Assembly (NCBI GenBank): GCA_964610765.1
Contig: CAZSWS010000076.1
Coordinates: 1-12,497, forward strand
DNA: 12,497 nt
Direction of reading: 5' to 3'
DNA from: CAZSWS01 sp964610765
Lineage (GTDB): Bacteria > Bacteroidota > Bacteroidia > Bacteroidales > Tannerellaceae
Shown here: piece by piece, positions 1 to 6,375 of the stretch
Numbering within the stretch: the first letter of the stretch is position 1
Layout of the letters: every line of letters starts with the position of its first letter
The notes under the pieces: generated by a model
Told to the model about the DNA's origin: nothing
What the model saw: the letters and a program-made list of their open reading frames with translations, nothing else
The model's database searches: none
Program-made: the position numbers and the translations under genes

Positions 1-16
1 ATCAAACCAGCCATTG

Positions 17-62
17 ATGACTGTCGCGGCTGGTGCGATTCCGCATCGGAGTGCGGAATGAC
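17..62. repeat. Hairpin-bearing intergenic repeat, copy 1 (full)
   Basis: This copy begins ATGACTGTCGCG and ends in a 21-bp block (42-62) that recurs exactly at 111-131. It contains a perfect 8-bp inverted repeat, ATTCCGCA (38-45) and TGCGGAAT (52-59), around the 6-nt loop TCGGAG. The segment is clearly more GC-rich than the flanking DNA. It resembles the short dispersed palindromic repeats found between genes in many bacteria, but dispersal cannot be seen from one window. No reading frame through it looks like a protein. Confidence 0.6.
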
Positions 63-100
63 TTGGTGACGGTGAGAGGGTAGCTTCAAAGCAGTTATGA

Positions 101-131
101 ATGACTGCCGCGCATCGGAGTGCGGAATGAC
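101..131. repeat. Hairpin-bearing intergenic repeat, copy 2 (internally deleted)
   Basis: This copy starts ATGACTGCCGCG, matching copy 1 at 11 of 12 positions, and joins directly to the identical 21-bp block (111-131). It is 15 nt shorter than copy 1. The missing piece carried the left hairpin arm, so only a 4-bp stem (CGCA/TGCG) remains. The deletion falls between short CGC-type repeats present in copy 1, which suggests slippage or recombination. The orientation is the same as copy 1, 69 bp downstream when measured between the shared blocks. Confidence 0.6.
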
Positions 132-188
132 GGCGAAGGAGGAGGGTTTTGAATGTTTTAACTCAGGTATTTATGTGTTTCGATAGGG

Positions 189-276
189 ATATTTAAGCTT
201 TTAACGGCTGTTAGAAGAGCTTCTGACGTTCGTTGAAAGCTCTTTCGACGAGGCTCAAAAGCTCTTTTGACAAGGG
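189..276. repeat. 22-bp tandem repeat array, dyad-symmetric units
   Basis: Units start at 189, 211, 233 and 255, a period of exactly 22 bp. The last three share the consensus TTRAAAGCTCTTYTGACG plus a variable 4-nt spacer; the first is degenerate, matching unit 2 at about 12 of 18 positions. Units 2-4 each have a dyad: AGAAG-AG-CTTCT (213-224), GAAAG-CT-CTTTC (235-246) and TCAAAAG-CT-CTTTTGA (255-270), with centres at 218.5, 240.5 and 262.5. A fifth partial start, TTAAAAC, follows at 277. An 8-bp inverted repeat, GTTTTAAC (155-162) and GTTAAAAC (276-283), brackets the array. The period is not a multiple of three, so this is not a coding repeat. Function is unknown: a multi-site protein target or an RNA structure are both possible. 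Confidence 0.6.
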
Positions 277-298
277 TTAAAACATTAGTTGGGTCTAT

Positions 299-313
299 TC
301 TTTTTAGGAAAAG
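299..313. repeat. 15-bp direct repeat, copy 1
   Basis: TCTTTTTAGGAAAAG occurs here and again exactly at 447-461. The core CTTTT-TAGG-AAAAG is itself an inverted repeat. The two copies bracket the branched stem-loop at 366-416. In AT-rich DNA part of this identity could be chance. Confidence 0.4.
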
Positions 314-365
314 GGTTGCATGTTTTGTCTAAAAGTCTGTAGCCATTTAGTCTATTAGCCCTGTA

Positions 366-416
366 AAGAGGGCTTTTCACAAAAGTGAAGAAAGCTTTTT
401 TATGGAAAACCCTCTT
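366..416. other. Branched stem-loop in intergenic DNA
   Basis: The outer arms are AAGAGGG (366-372) and CCCTCTT (410-416). Pairing continues inward as TTTTC with GAAAA if one C is bulged. Inside lies a second perfect hairpin, TTCAC (376-380) and GTGAA (385-389) with an AAAA loop; it competes with part of the inner extension. The element could be a decayed repeat, the 3' end of an upstream transcript, or a structured RNA. There is no run of U immediately after the outer stem, so it does not look like a simple terminator. Confidence 0.4.
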
Positions 417-446
417 CACAAAGCTGAGCAATTTAGATGAATAGTA

Positions 447-461
447 TCTTTTTAGGAAAAG
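447..461. repeat. 15-bp direct repeat, copy 2
   Basis: This is an exact copy of TCTTTTTAGGAAAAG from 299-313, 148 bp away in the same orientation. It lies about 23 bp upstream of the dyad proposed as the groES activator site. No function is assigned. Confidence 0.4.
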
Positions 462-483
462 AGCGTAACAAAACAGATAAAAC

Positions 484-503
484 ACTGACATAGTTCTGCC
501 AGT
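484..503. promoter_or_regulatory. Candidate enhancer-binding-protein site upstream of groES
   Basis: ACTGACA (484-490), a 6-nt spacer, then TGCCAGT (497-503) form a dyad with 6 of 7 bases paired. The centre is near 493.5, about 97 bp upstream of the start predicted from the sigma-54 box. That is a normal distance for the AAA+ activators that RpoN promoters require. A possible extra half-site, TGACAG, lies at 537-542. The dyad is seen directly; its role as an activator site is inferred from position. Confidence 0.4.
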
Positions 504-562
504 TTGTCGTACATTTAGCGCTTCATAAAGAAATAATGACAGCATTTCAGCTAAAAAAATAT

Positions 563-579
563 TTGGCACGACTTTCGCT
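563..579 (+). promoter_or_regulatory. Sigma-54 (RpoN) type -24/-12 promoter of groES-groEL
   Basis: The element reads TTGGCACGACTTTCGCT. Against the classical RpoN consensus (YTGGCACG, four less conserved bases, TTGC, W) it has a single mismatch, C for T at 576. The invariant GG (565-566) and GC (577-578) are separated by exactly 10 bp, as required. Transcription would start near base 590, giving a leader of about 70 nt before the groES ATG. No good Bacteroides housekeeping promoter (TTTG, about 19 bp, TAnnTTTG) and no CIRCE-type element were found in this gap. The match is seen; use by RpoN is inferred. Confidence 0.65.
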
Positions 580-660
580 GAAATGAAAATGAATTATGGA
601 CAATTAGCTACCATAATCCGTTTTAAAAATAATTTATTTATAATTTAAAATAGTTTTAGT

Positions 661-930
661 ATGAAAATCAAACCTTTAGCAGATAGAGTGCTTATCAAAC
701 CAGCTGCTGCAGAAGAAAAAACAGTAAGTGGAATTATTATTCCCGATTCAGCCAAAGAGAAACCGTTAAAAGGTGATGTAGTTGCCGTAGGTCACGGAAC
801 AAAAGATGAAGACATGGTTGTAAAAGAAGGCGACCAAGTATTGTATGGCAAATATGCCGGTACTGAGATAGAGTTGGATGGGGAGCAATATTTAATTATG
901 CGCCAATCTGACATCTTGGCTATCATTTAA
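661..930 (+). CDS. groES: Co-chaperonin GroES (Hsp10)
   Basis: GroES is the cytoplasmic seven-subunit lid that caps the GroEL ring and closes the folding chamber. At 89 residues the length is normal for this family in Bacteroidales. The N-terminus has the standard KIKPLADRVLIKP strand. The mobile loop that docks on GroEL lies around residues 17-35, with SGIII at the contact tripeptide where many bacteria have GGIVL. The family features KGDVVAVGHG, VKEGDQVLYGKYAG and the C-terminal SDILAII are all present. The start is fixed by conservation of the first strand. groEL follows after a 47-bp AT-rich gap without a terminator, so the two genes form an operon. Control probably comes from the sigma-54-like promoter at 563-579. 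Confidence 0.97.
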   Translation: MKIKPLADRVLIKPAAAEEKTVSGIIIPDSAKEKPLKGDVVAVGHGTKDEDMVVKEGDQVLYGKYAGTEIELDGEQYLIMRQSDILAII

Positions 931-977
931 GAAACTATATCCTTTTTAAAACGAATCAAATTTAATCAAACAATAAA

Positions 978-2615
978 ATGTCAAAAGAAATCAAATTCAA
1001 TATTGAAGCCCGCGACCTATTAAAAAAAGGTGTGGATGAATTGGCAAACGCCGTAAAAGTAACATTAGGACCTAAAGGTCGTAACGTAATTATTGAAAAG
1101 AAGTTCGGTGCTCCTCAAATCACCAAAGACGGTGTGACTGTAGCTAAAGAAATAGATTTAGAAGATCCATACGAAAATATGGGTGCACAATTGGTACGTG
1201 AAGTTGCTTCTAAAACCAACGACAATGCCGGTGACGGAACAACTACTGCTACCGTACTAGCACAATCTATCATCAGCGTAGGATTGAAAAACGTTACTGC
1301 CGGAGCTAATCCAATGGATTTAAAACGTGGTATCGACAAAGCGGTTGAGAAAGTAGTTGAAAATATTGCATCACAAGCAGTAGCTGTAGGCGACGACTTA
1401 CAGAAAATTGAATACGTAGCTAAAGTTTCTGCCAACGGAGACGAATCAATCGGTAAACTGATTGCTGAAGCTATGCAAAAAGTAAAAAAAGAAGGTGTTA
1501 TCACCGTTGAAGAAGCTAAAGGAACTGAAACTACAGTAGATGTAGTAGAAGGTATGCAATTTGACCGTGGATATATTTCTCCTTATTTCGTAACAGATAC
1601 AGAAAAGATGGAAGCTCAATACGAGAGCCCATACATTCTGATTTACGATAAGAAAATATCTGTATTGAAAGAATTGTTGCCTGTACTTGAACCCGTAGCT
1701 CAAAGCGGTAAAGCATTATTAATCGTTGCTGAAGACATCGACAGCGAAGCATTAGCAACTTTAGTAGTAAACCGTCTGCGCGGTTCTCTAAAAGTATGTG
1801 CTGTGAAAGCTCCCGGCTTTGGCGACCGTCGTAAAGCCATGCTAGAAGATATCGCTATCCTTACAGGTGGAACTGTTATCTCAGAAGAAACAGGTATGAA
1901 GCTTGAAAACACAACGATTGAGATGTTAGGAACAGCTGATAAAGTAACTATCGACAAAGACAATACAACGATTGTAAACGGTCATGGTGACAAAGAAGGC
2001 ATCCAAGCTCGTATCAACCAAATCAAAGTTCAGATTGAAAATACAACTTCAGACTACGACAAAGAAAAACTACAAGAACGTTTGGCTAAATTAGCCGGTG
2101 GTGTAGCGGTTCTATACGTAGGTGCTGCTTCTGAAATCGAAATGAAAGAAAAGAAAGACCGTGTTGAAGATGCATTGAACGCAACACGTGCAGCTATTGA
2201 AGAAGGTACTGTACCAGGTGGCGGTGTAGCTTATATCCGCGCAATCACAGCTTTAGAAAACCTGAAAGGTGAAAACGATGACGAAACAACCGGTATCGAA
2301 ATCATCAAACGTGCTATCGAAGAACCTCTTCGTCAAATCGTGAACAACTCAGGTGTTGAAGGTGCAGTAGTAGTGCAAAAAGTAAAAGAAGGACAAAAGG
2401 ACTTCGGTTACAACGCACGTTTAGAAAGATATGAAAATCTGAATGACTCAGGCGTTATTGACCCCGCTAAAGTAACACGCGTGGCATTAGAAAACGCAGC
2501 TTCTATTGCAGGTATGTTCCTGACAACAGAATGTGTTATTTCAGAAAAGAAAGAAGATGCTCCAGCCATGCCAATGAATCCGGGTATGGGCGGAGGTATG
2601 GGTGGCATGATGTAA
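978..2615 (+). CDS. groEL: Chaperonin GroEL (Hsp60)
   Basis: GroEL is the ATP-driven double-ring chaperonin that folds cytoplasmic proteins together with GroES. The frame encodes 545 residues, a normal full length. The equatorial ATP site is intact: TLGPKGRNV near residue 30, DGVTVAKEI with Asp51, and GDGTTTATVLA with Asp86 (Asp52 and Asp87 in E. coli numbering). The catalytic Asp of VEDAL lies near residue 397, followed by EEGTVPGGGVAYIRA. The apical domain is continuous, with VAEDIDSEALATLVVN and APGFGDRRKAMLEDIA. The tail ends in the Gly/Met-rich GMGGGMGGMM typical of bacterial GroEL. It forms an operon with groES and is followed 23 bp after its stop by an intrinsic terminator. Nothing is broken or missing. 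Confidence 0.98.
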   Translation: MSKEIKFNIEARDLLKKGVDELANAVKVTLGPKGRNVIIEKKFGAPQITKDGVTVAKEIDLEDPYENMGAQLVREVASKTNDNAGDGTTTATVLAQSIISVGLKNVTAGANPMDLKRGIDKAVEKVVENIASQAVAVGDDLQKIEYVAKVSANGDESIGKLIAEAMQKVKKEGVITVEEAKGTETTVDVVEGMQFDRGYISPYFVTDTEKMEAQYESPYILIYDKKISVLKELLPVLEPVAQSGKALLIVAEDIDSEALATLVVNRLRGSLKVCAVKAPGFGDRRKAMLEDIAILTGGTVISEETGMKLENTTIEMLGTADKVTIDKDNTTIVNGHGDKEGIQARINQIKVQIENTTSDYDKEKLQERLAKLAGGVAVLYVGAASEIEMKEKKDRVEDALNATRAAIEEGTVPGGGVAYIRAITALENLKGENDDETTGIEIIKRAIEEPLRQIVNNSGVEGAVVVQKVKEGQKDFGYNARLERYENLNDSGVIDPAKVTRVALENAASIAGMFLTTECVISEKKEDAPAMPMNPGMGGGMGGMM

Positions 2616-2638
2616 TTTCATCCACTTTATAAACCCAC

Positions 2639-2675
2639 AAAAAAGGCTGTTCCTTCATCGGAACAGCCTTTTTTA
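2639..2675. terminator. Intrinsic terminator after groEL
   Basis: GGCTGTTCC (2645-2653) and GGAACAGCC (2660-2668) form a perfect 9-bp stem with the loop TTCATC. A run of six A before and six T after extends the stem and supplies the U-tract. Because the flanks are A6 and T6 it could also end transcription arriving from the opposite side. It starts about 23 bp after the groEL stop. Confidence 0.93.
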
Positions 2676-2700
2676 TTTCAACAAAATCCCTCCTTTAGTA

Positions 2701-2877
2701 CTACTTAATTTTACCAAAAGGTAAAGTCAAAAGAACATTTCTTCTATCAGCACTTTTCTTAAAATCATCCTTTATTCCTCTATTTAACATATCTGGAAGG
2801 CTTTTATCAATTTGAGTAAACAATAGAACGAATATAGTAAAATGTAAAATGCCAAACCCTTTACGTTTGTATACATT
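2701..2877 (-). pseudogene. Possible 3' remnant of an unknown gene (58 codons, no start)
   Basis: The reverse strand is open from a stop at 2880-2878 to a TAG at 2703-2701. The translated end, reading DKSLPDMLNRGIKDDFKKSA and then DRRNVLLTLPFGKIK, has a protein-like mix of residues including Pro, Asp, Arg and Gly, less biased to Lys/Asn/Ile than random AT-rich DNA. The first 20 or so residues look less convincing. There is no start codon at the front and only one internal Met. It would end about 25 bp from the groEL terminator, convergent with groEL, where a bidirectional terminator makes sense. I do not recognise the family, and chance remains a real alternative. Confidence 0.3.
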
Positions 2878-2970
2878 TTAATATAAACAATAAAAAAACA
2901 CATAAGACTCAAGCAGCGAATGAACGCAAAATGCTGGAAACATGAATGTTAAACATAAATAAAAACTTAA

Positions 2971-3120
2971 AACGATCTATTAAAACGGCATGATATTAAG
3001 CAAAATGAGCTTAAAACTCTACATTCCCTCCAATTTGCAGGCTTAATTGTTGACCAAACAATAGATTTATTAGAAGAATTAAAGAAATCATACATAAAAC
3101 AGATTAAAGAAAAGTATTAA
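2971..3120 (+). pseudogene. Possible 3' remnant of an unknown gene (49 codons, no start)
   Basis: The frame is open from a stop at 2968-2970 to TAA at 3118-3120, only 18 bp before the SusC start. The second half reads LIVDQTIDLLEELKKSYIKQ followed by IKEKY, an amphipathic helix pattern. It is loosely like the coiled-coil helices of type I restriction specificity subunits, but this is impression, not identification. It contains no Met, so it could not be a gene on its own; it would be the tail of something lost. Lys/Ile-rich frames of this length arise by chance in AT-rich DNA, so confidence is low. Confidence 0.22.
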
Positions 3121-3138
3121 AATTAACAAAACTTACTT

Positions 3139-6100
3139 ATGAAAAGAAAGAAAAACATCAAGATTTGGCATAGTATGCATGTACTAAGAAATAGACATGC
3201 CATCGTGATACTATGTTTAATCGCCATGCTATTTCCATTCAAATCAATAAAAGGTGAAGTGGCGAATAGTAGCTCAGAAACCTTGGAAGTAGTAGATAAA
3301 AAAGGGAACTTAATCAGAGGTATTGTAACTGACGGAAGGGGAGAGCCCTTAGTTGGTGTCAATATACGCGTACCGGGTTCTATGATTGGCGTTTCTTCCG
3401 ATATAGAAGGACGCTTTGCTATCACATTACCTTCAGGAAGTAATGAATTAGTTTTCAACTACATTGGATTTAGTGAAGTCAGACAAAAGATTAAAAACGC
3501 CAATGAAGAGTTGAAAATCGTAATGAAAGAGGATATAGCCTCTCTTGAAGAAGTAGTTGTAGTAGGATTCGGTGAACAAAAGAAAGTAGCCGTGACTAGT
3601 GCTGTATCTACCATCAAAGGAGATCAGCTAACCGCTAATACTCCTAACCTGATTAACTCGATGAGTGGACGAATTGCGGGTATACTTGCTATTCAAAACA
3701 CAGGAGAACCGGGTAAAAACGACTCTGAATTCTATATTCGTGGTATGAGCACTTTTGGAGGTTTCAACTCTCCACTGATTCTTGTTGACGGTGTTCCTTC
3801 GCGTTCAATGACTGAACTTGATCCGGATGAAATAGAATCTTTTAATATTTATAAAGATGCAAGTGCCACCGCGATGTACGGTGCTGAAGGCGCTAATGGT
3901 GTGATTGTTATCACAACGAAACGAGGAAAAAGCGAAAAAACAAAAATAAGCTATAGAGGTGAAGCAGGTTTTAACAAACCAATCAGACTTCCTGACTTCA
4001 TGAATGCAGGAGAAATCATGAGAGCTTATAATGACTATTTAATACATGATGGTCTTGAAAGAATGTTTTCTGATGAAAGAATTAATCTGCATGAAACACA
4101 GGCTGACCCCGATTTATATCCGGACGTTGACTGGTATGACTTGCTTAGAAAAAACACTTTTAGCACCAGACATACTATTACCTTTAGAGGGGGAGGACAA
4201 AAACACCGTTTCTTTATTTCAGGAGGTTATAGACAAGATGATGGATTATATAAAAACACGAATCTGGACTATAATAACAACTTGAAATACGAAAGATATA
4301 ATATTCGGTCAAATGTGGATCTGGATATAACACCCAGCACCCAGTTGAAAATAAATATCTCCGGACAACATGCACAACGCAACGAGCCCGGGCATTCAAG
4401 TGATGCTATATTTACATCTTTTAGCCAGACTCCTCCTCATTTGTTTCCCATGATATACTCTGACGGAACTGTTGCTGCACACCCAGGGGGTAAAGGCTCA
4501 GTATTCCGTGTAAATCCATACAACTTAATAAGAGAATCAGGCTATTCAAAAATCTATGAAACCAAAATTCAAGCCGACTTCGAAATTAGACAAGACCTCA
4601 GCTTCTTAACCAAAGGTCTACGTGCAAGCATCAAAGTGGGATTTGATAATGAAACGATTAAGGCATTAGGCAGAGGTAGAACTCCTGCACAGTTTTACGC
4701 AAAAGACCGCGATGAAGATGGGCTTCTTGTGTTTGACCAGATTGTTGAAGAAGTGCCCTTTGGAACACTTAGCGGTTCTTTTACAAGAGAGTACAGAAAC
4801 ATATACTCAGAAGTAAAACTTCAATATGACCGTACATTCGCTGATGTTCATTCAGTAGGTGGTTATTTCCTCTATAATAGAAGTGACAATCAAGGTAACA
4901 AAAACAATTATAATGATGTGTTACCCTTCAGAAAAGAGTCTGTAGTAGGAAAAGGTTCATACGTATATGACAGACGATATTCGTTAGACTTGACTTTTGC
5001 CGTAACAGGTAGTGAACAATTTGCCAAAGGCAATAGATATGGATTTTTCCCTGCTGCCGGATTTGCCTGGAACTTTGCAGAAGAAGCTTTTTTCCCATGG
5101 AAAGAATATGTTCCCGAGTTTAAAGTAAGAGCTTCTATTGGTCTTACAGGAAATGACAGAATTAGTTCCAGCCGATTTTTATTTAAAGAAACATGGACAG
5201 AAGCAGCCGGAGGCTATTCCAGTGGATGGGTAGAAGGTGGTTCTAAAAATATTGGAGCACCCAGTGGAGTACTGTATGAAGGACGTATAGCTGCACCTGA
5301 ACTTAAGTGGGAAGAGGAATTAAAAAGAAACATAGGCGTTGACCTTAGTTTATTGAAAGGACAACTAAGCATTAATCTGGACTATTTCAATAACAAGAGA
5401 GAGGACATTCTGCTACGAAGAAACACAGTATCCAGTGTAACAGGCTTTAGACAAAATCCTTTCCAAAACTTTGGTCAAGTGAAAAACCAAGGATTTGAGG
5501 TTTCTCTAAAAGGAGAAAGCAAGTTTGGAGATGTGCGTCTTTCATATCTAGGGAACTTCACATATACTAAAAATAAAATTATTGAAAGAGATGAGGTTCT
5601 TCAACCGTATGACTATATGAACCAAACAGGTAAAGAACTAAATACATTTAGCGTATTACAAGCAGAAAGGCTATATGATATAAATGACTTTACTATAACC
5701 TCTGACGCTAAAGGTAACCCCATATATAAACTAGTAGAAGGGCTTCCTACTCCGATGGTAGGTCTTAACACTCCGAAACCCGGAGATATTAAATATGTTG
5801 ACCGCAATAATGATGGTGTTATCAACAACTATGACTACGGACGGGATCTGACAAAACCAAAATTCCCTAGAGGAGTATATGGGTTTGGACTTTCTGCTGA
5901 CTATAAAGGACTTTATGCCAGCGTTTTCTTCCAAGGAGCTTTTGACGTGAGTGTAAATATAGCTGATAACGGAAGATTCTATCCATTTTCTCCGAGCTTA
6001 GATGAATCGGCTGCTTACAGTGCTGTATTAGACAGATGGAGTCAAGAAAGCCCTCGTCAAGATGTTTTATTCCCTCGTATTTCAAAAGTGGGTCGCGACC

Positions 6101-6357
6101 ATAATACCAGAACCAGTACCTGGTGGATGAGAGATGGTAGTTTCTTAAGATTTAAAGACGTAGAAATTGGTTATGAGTTTGATAAAAAACTTGTTCGAAA
6201 ATTAAATTTAGAAAGACTCAAGGTATATCTACAAGGACATAATCTACATACTTGGGATAATATTAAATTTTGGGATCCGGAGCAACGCTCTTCTGATTCG
6301 GGGATGAAATATCCTATAACAAAACAATTTACATTTGGTATAGAAGTTACTATTTAA
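3139..6357 (+). CDS. SusC/RagA-type TonB-dependent outer-membrane transporter
   Basis: This is the import channel of the PUL: a TonB-powered 22-strand barrel that takes up oligosaccharides presented by its SusD partner. At 1072 residues it has normal SusC length. In order: a basic N-terminus and hydrophobic signal segment (about residues 20-36), a carboxypeptidase-D-like regulatory domain (about 58-130; RGIVTDGRGEPLVGVNIRV), a TonB-box-like SLEEVVVVGFGEQKK (about 135-149), the plug (about 150-262) with the SusC signatures FYIRGMSTFGG, SPLILVDGVP, IESFNIYKDASATAMYGAEGANGVIVITTKRGK, then the barrel ending in ITKQFTFGIEVTI. A DRNNDGVINNYD loop near residue 888 is typical of the family. About 20 residues precede the hydrophobic core; Met13 (ATG at 3175) is a possible alternative start. 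The SusD gene follows after 18 bp, so they are co-transcribed. The substrate cannot be read from the sequence. Confidence 0.96.
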   Translation: MKRKKNIKIWHSMHVLRNRHAIVILCLIAMLFPFKSIKGEVANSSSETLEVVDKKGNLIRGIVTDGRGEPLVGVNIRVPGSMIGVSSDIEGRFAITLPSGSNELVFNYIGFSEVRQKIKNANEELKIVMKEDIASLEEVVVVGFGEQKKVAVTSAVSTIKGDQLTANTPNLINSMSGRIAGILAIQNTGEPGKNDSEFYIRGMSTFGGFNSPLILVDGVPSRSMTELDPDEIESFNIYKDASATAMYGAEGANGVIVITTKRGKSEKTKISYRGEAGFNKPIRLPDFMNAGEIMRAYNDYLIHDGLERMFSDERINLHETQADPDLYPDVDWYDLLRKNTFSTRHTITFRGGGQKHRFFISGGYRQDDGLYKNTNLDYNNNLKYERYNIRSNVDLDITPSTQLKINISGQHAQRNEPGHSSDAIFTSFSQTPPHLFPMIYSDGTVAAHPGGKGSVFRVNPYNLIRESGYSKIYETKIQADFEIRQDLSFLTKGLRASIKVGFDNETIKALGRGRTPAQFYAKDRDEDGLLVFDQIVEEVPFGTLSGSFTREYRNIYSEVKLQYDRTFADVHSVGGYFLYNRSDNQGNKNNYNDVLPFRKESVVGKGSYVYDRRYSLDLTFAVTGSEQFAKGNRYGFFPAAGFAWNFAEEAFFPWKEYVPEFKVRASIGLTGNDRISSSRFLFKETWTEAAGGYSSGWVEGGSKNIGAPSGVLYEGRIAAPELKWEEELKRNIGVDLSLLKGQLSINLDYFNNKREDILLRRNTVSSVTGFRQNPFQNFGQVKNQGFEVSLKGESKFGDVRLSYLGNFTYTKNKIIERDEVLQPYDYMNQTGKELNTFSVLQAERLYDINDFTITSDAKGNPIYKLVEGLPTPMVGLNTPKPGDIKYVDRNNDGVINNYDYGRDLTKPKFPRGVYGFGLSADYKGLYASVFFQGAFDVSVNIADNGRFYPFSPSLDESAAYSAVLDRWSQESPRQDVLFPRISKVGRDHNTRTSTWWMRDGSFLRFKDVEIGYEFDKKLVRKLNLERLKVYLQGHNLHTWDNIKFWDPEQRSSDSGMKYPITKQFTFGIEVTI

Positions 6358-6375
6358 AAAAACAGCAAACATTAT

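Larger units (their letters stand above)
2676..3138. other. AT-rich gap between groEL and the SusC gene, no intact gene
   Basis: No complete gene with a plausible start is visible on either strand. Two open stretches without start codons are listed separately as possible remnants. A 9-bp perfect inverted repeat, TAAAATGTA (2838-2846) and TACATTTTA (2872-2880), and a smaller dyad, ATTGTT-GACCA-AACAAT (3046-3062), are present. I could not find a convincing TTTG / TAnnTTTG promoter at the right spacing for the SusC operon; the nearest is TTTG at 3034-3037 with TAGATTTA at 3062-3069, whose 24-bp gap is too long. The sensor-regulated promoter of the PUL should nevertheless lie in this gap. Confidence 0.5.

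Noticed and set aside
1..131. 3' end of an upstream protein-coding gene
   Set aside because: Frame 1 stops at TGA (67-69) after a Cys- and Ser-rich string derived from the repeat, with no recognisable protein pattern.
189..276. CRISPR array
   Set aside because: Repeats of about 18 bp with 4-nt spacers are far too short and the units diverge from each other; there are no cas genes in the window.
285..569. 94-codon reverse-strand open frame upstream of groES
   Set aside because: It runs antisense through the groES control region, covering the activator-like dyad and part of the sigma-54 box. Its residues (many Phe, Tyr, Lys, Leu) reflect AT-rich DNA and no domain is recognisable.
590..660. 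CIRCE/HrcA operator before groES
   Set aside because: No TTAGCACTC-N9-GAGTGCTAA or a close variant is present in the leader or upstream of it.
1115..1963. Several reverse-strand open frames inside groEL
   Set aside because: They are shadows of the groEL codon pattern, lie wholly inside a strongly conserved gene and show no domain of their own.
5797..5844. Dockerin or EF-hand calcium site in the SusC protein (DRNNDGVINNYD)
   Set aside because: This Asp/Asn loop is a common feature of SusC barrels; there is no second repeat of a dockerin and no cellulosome context.
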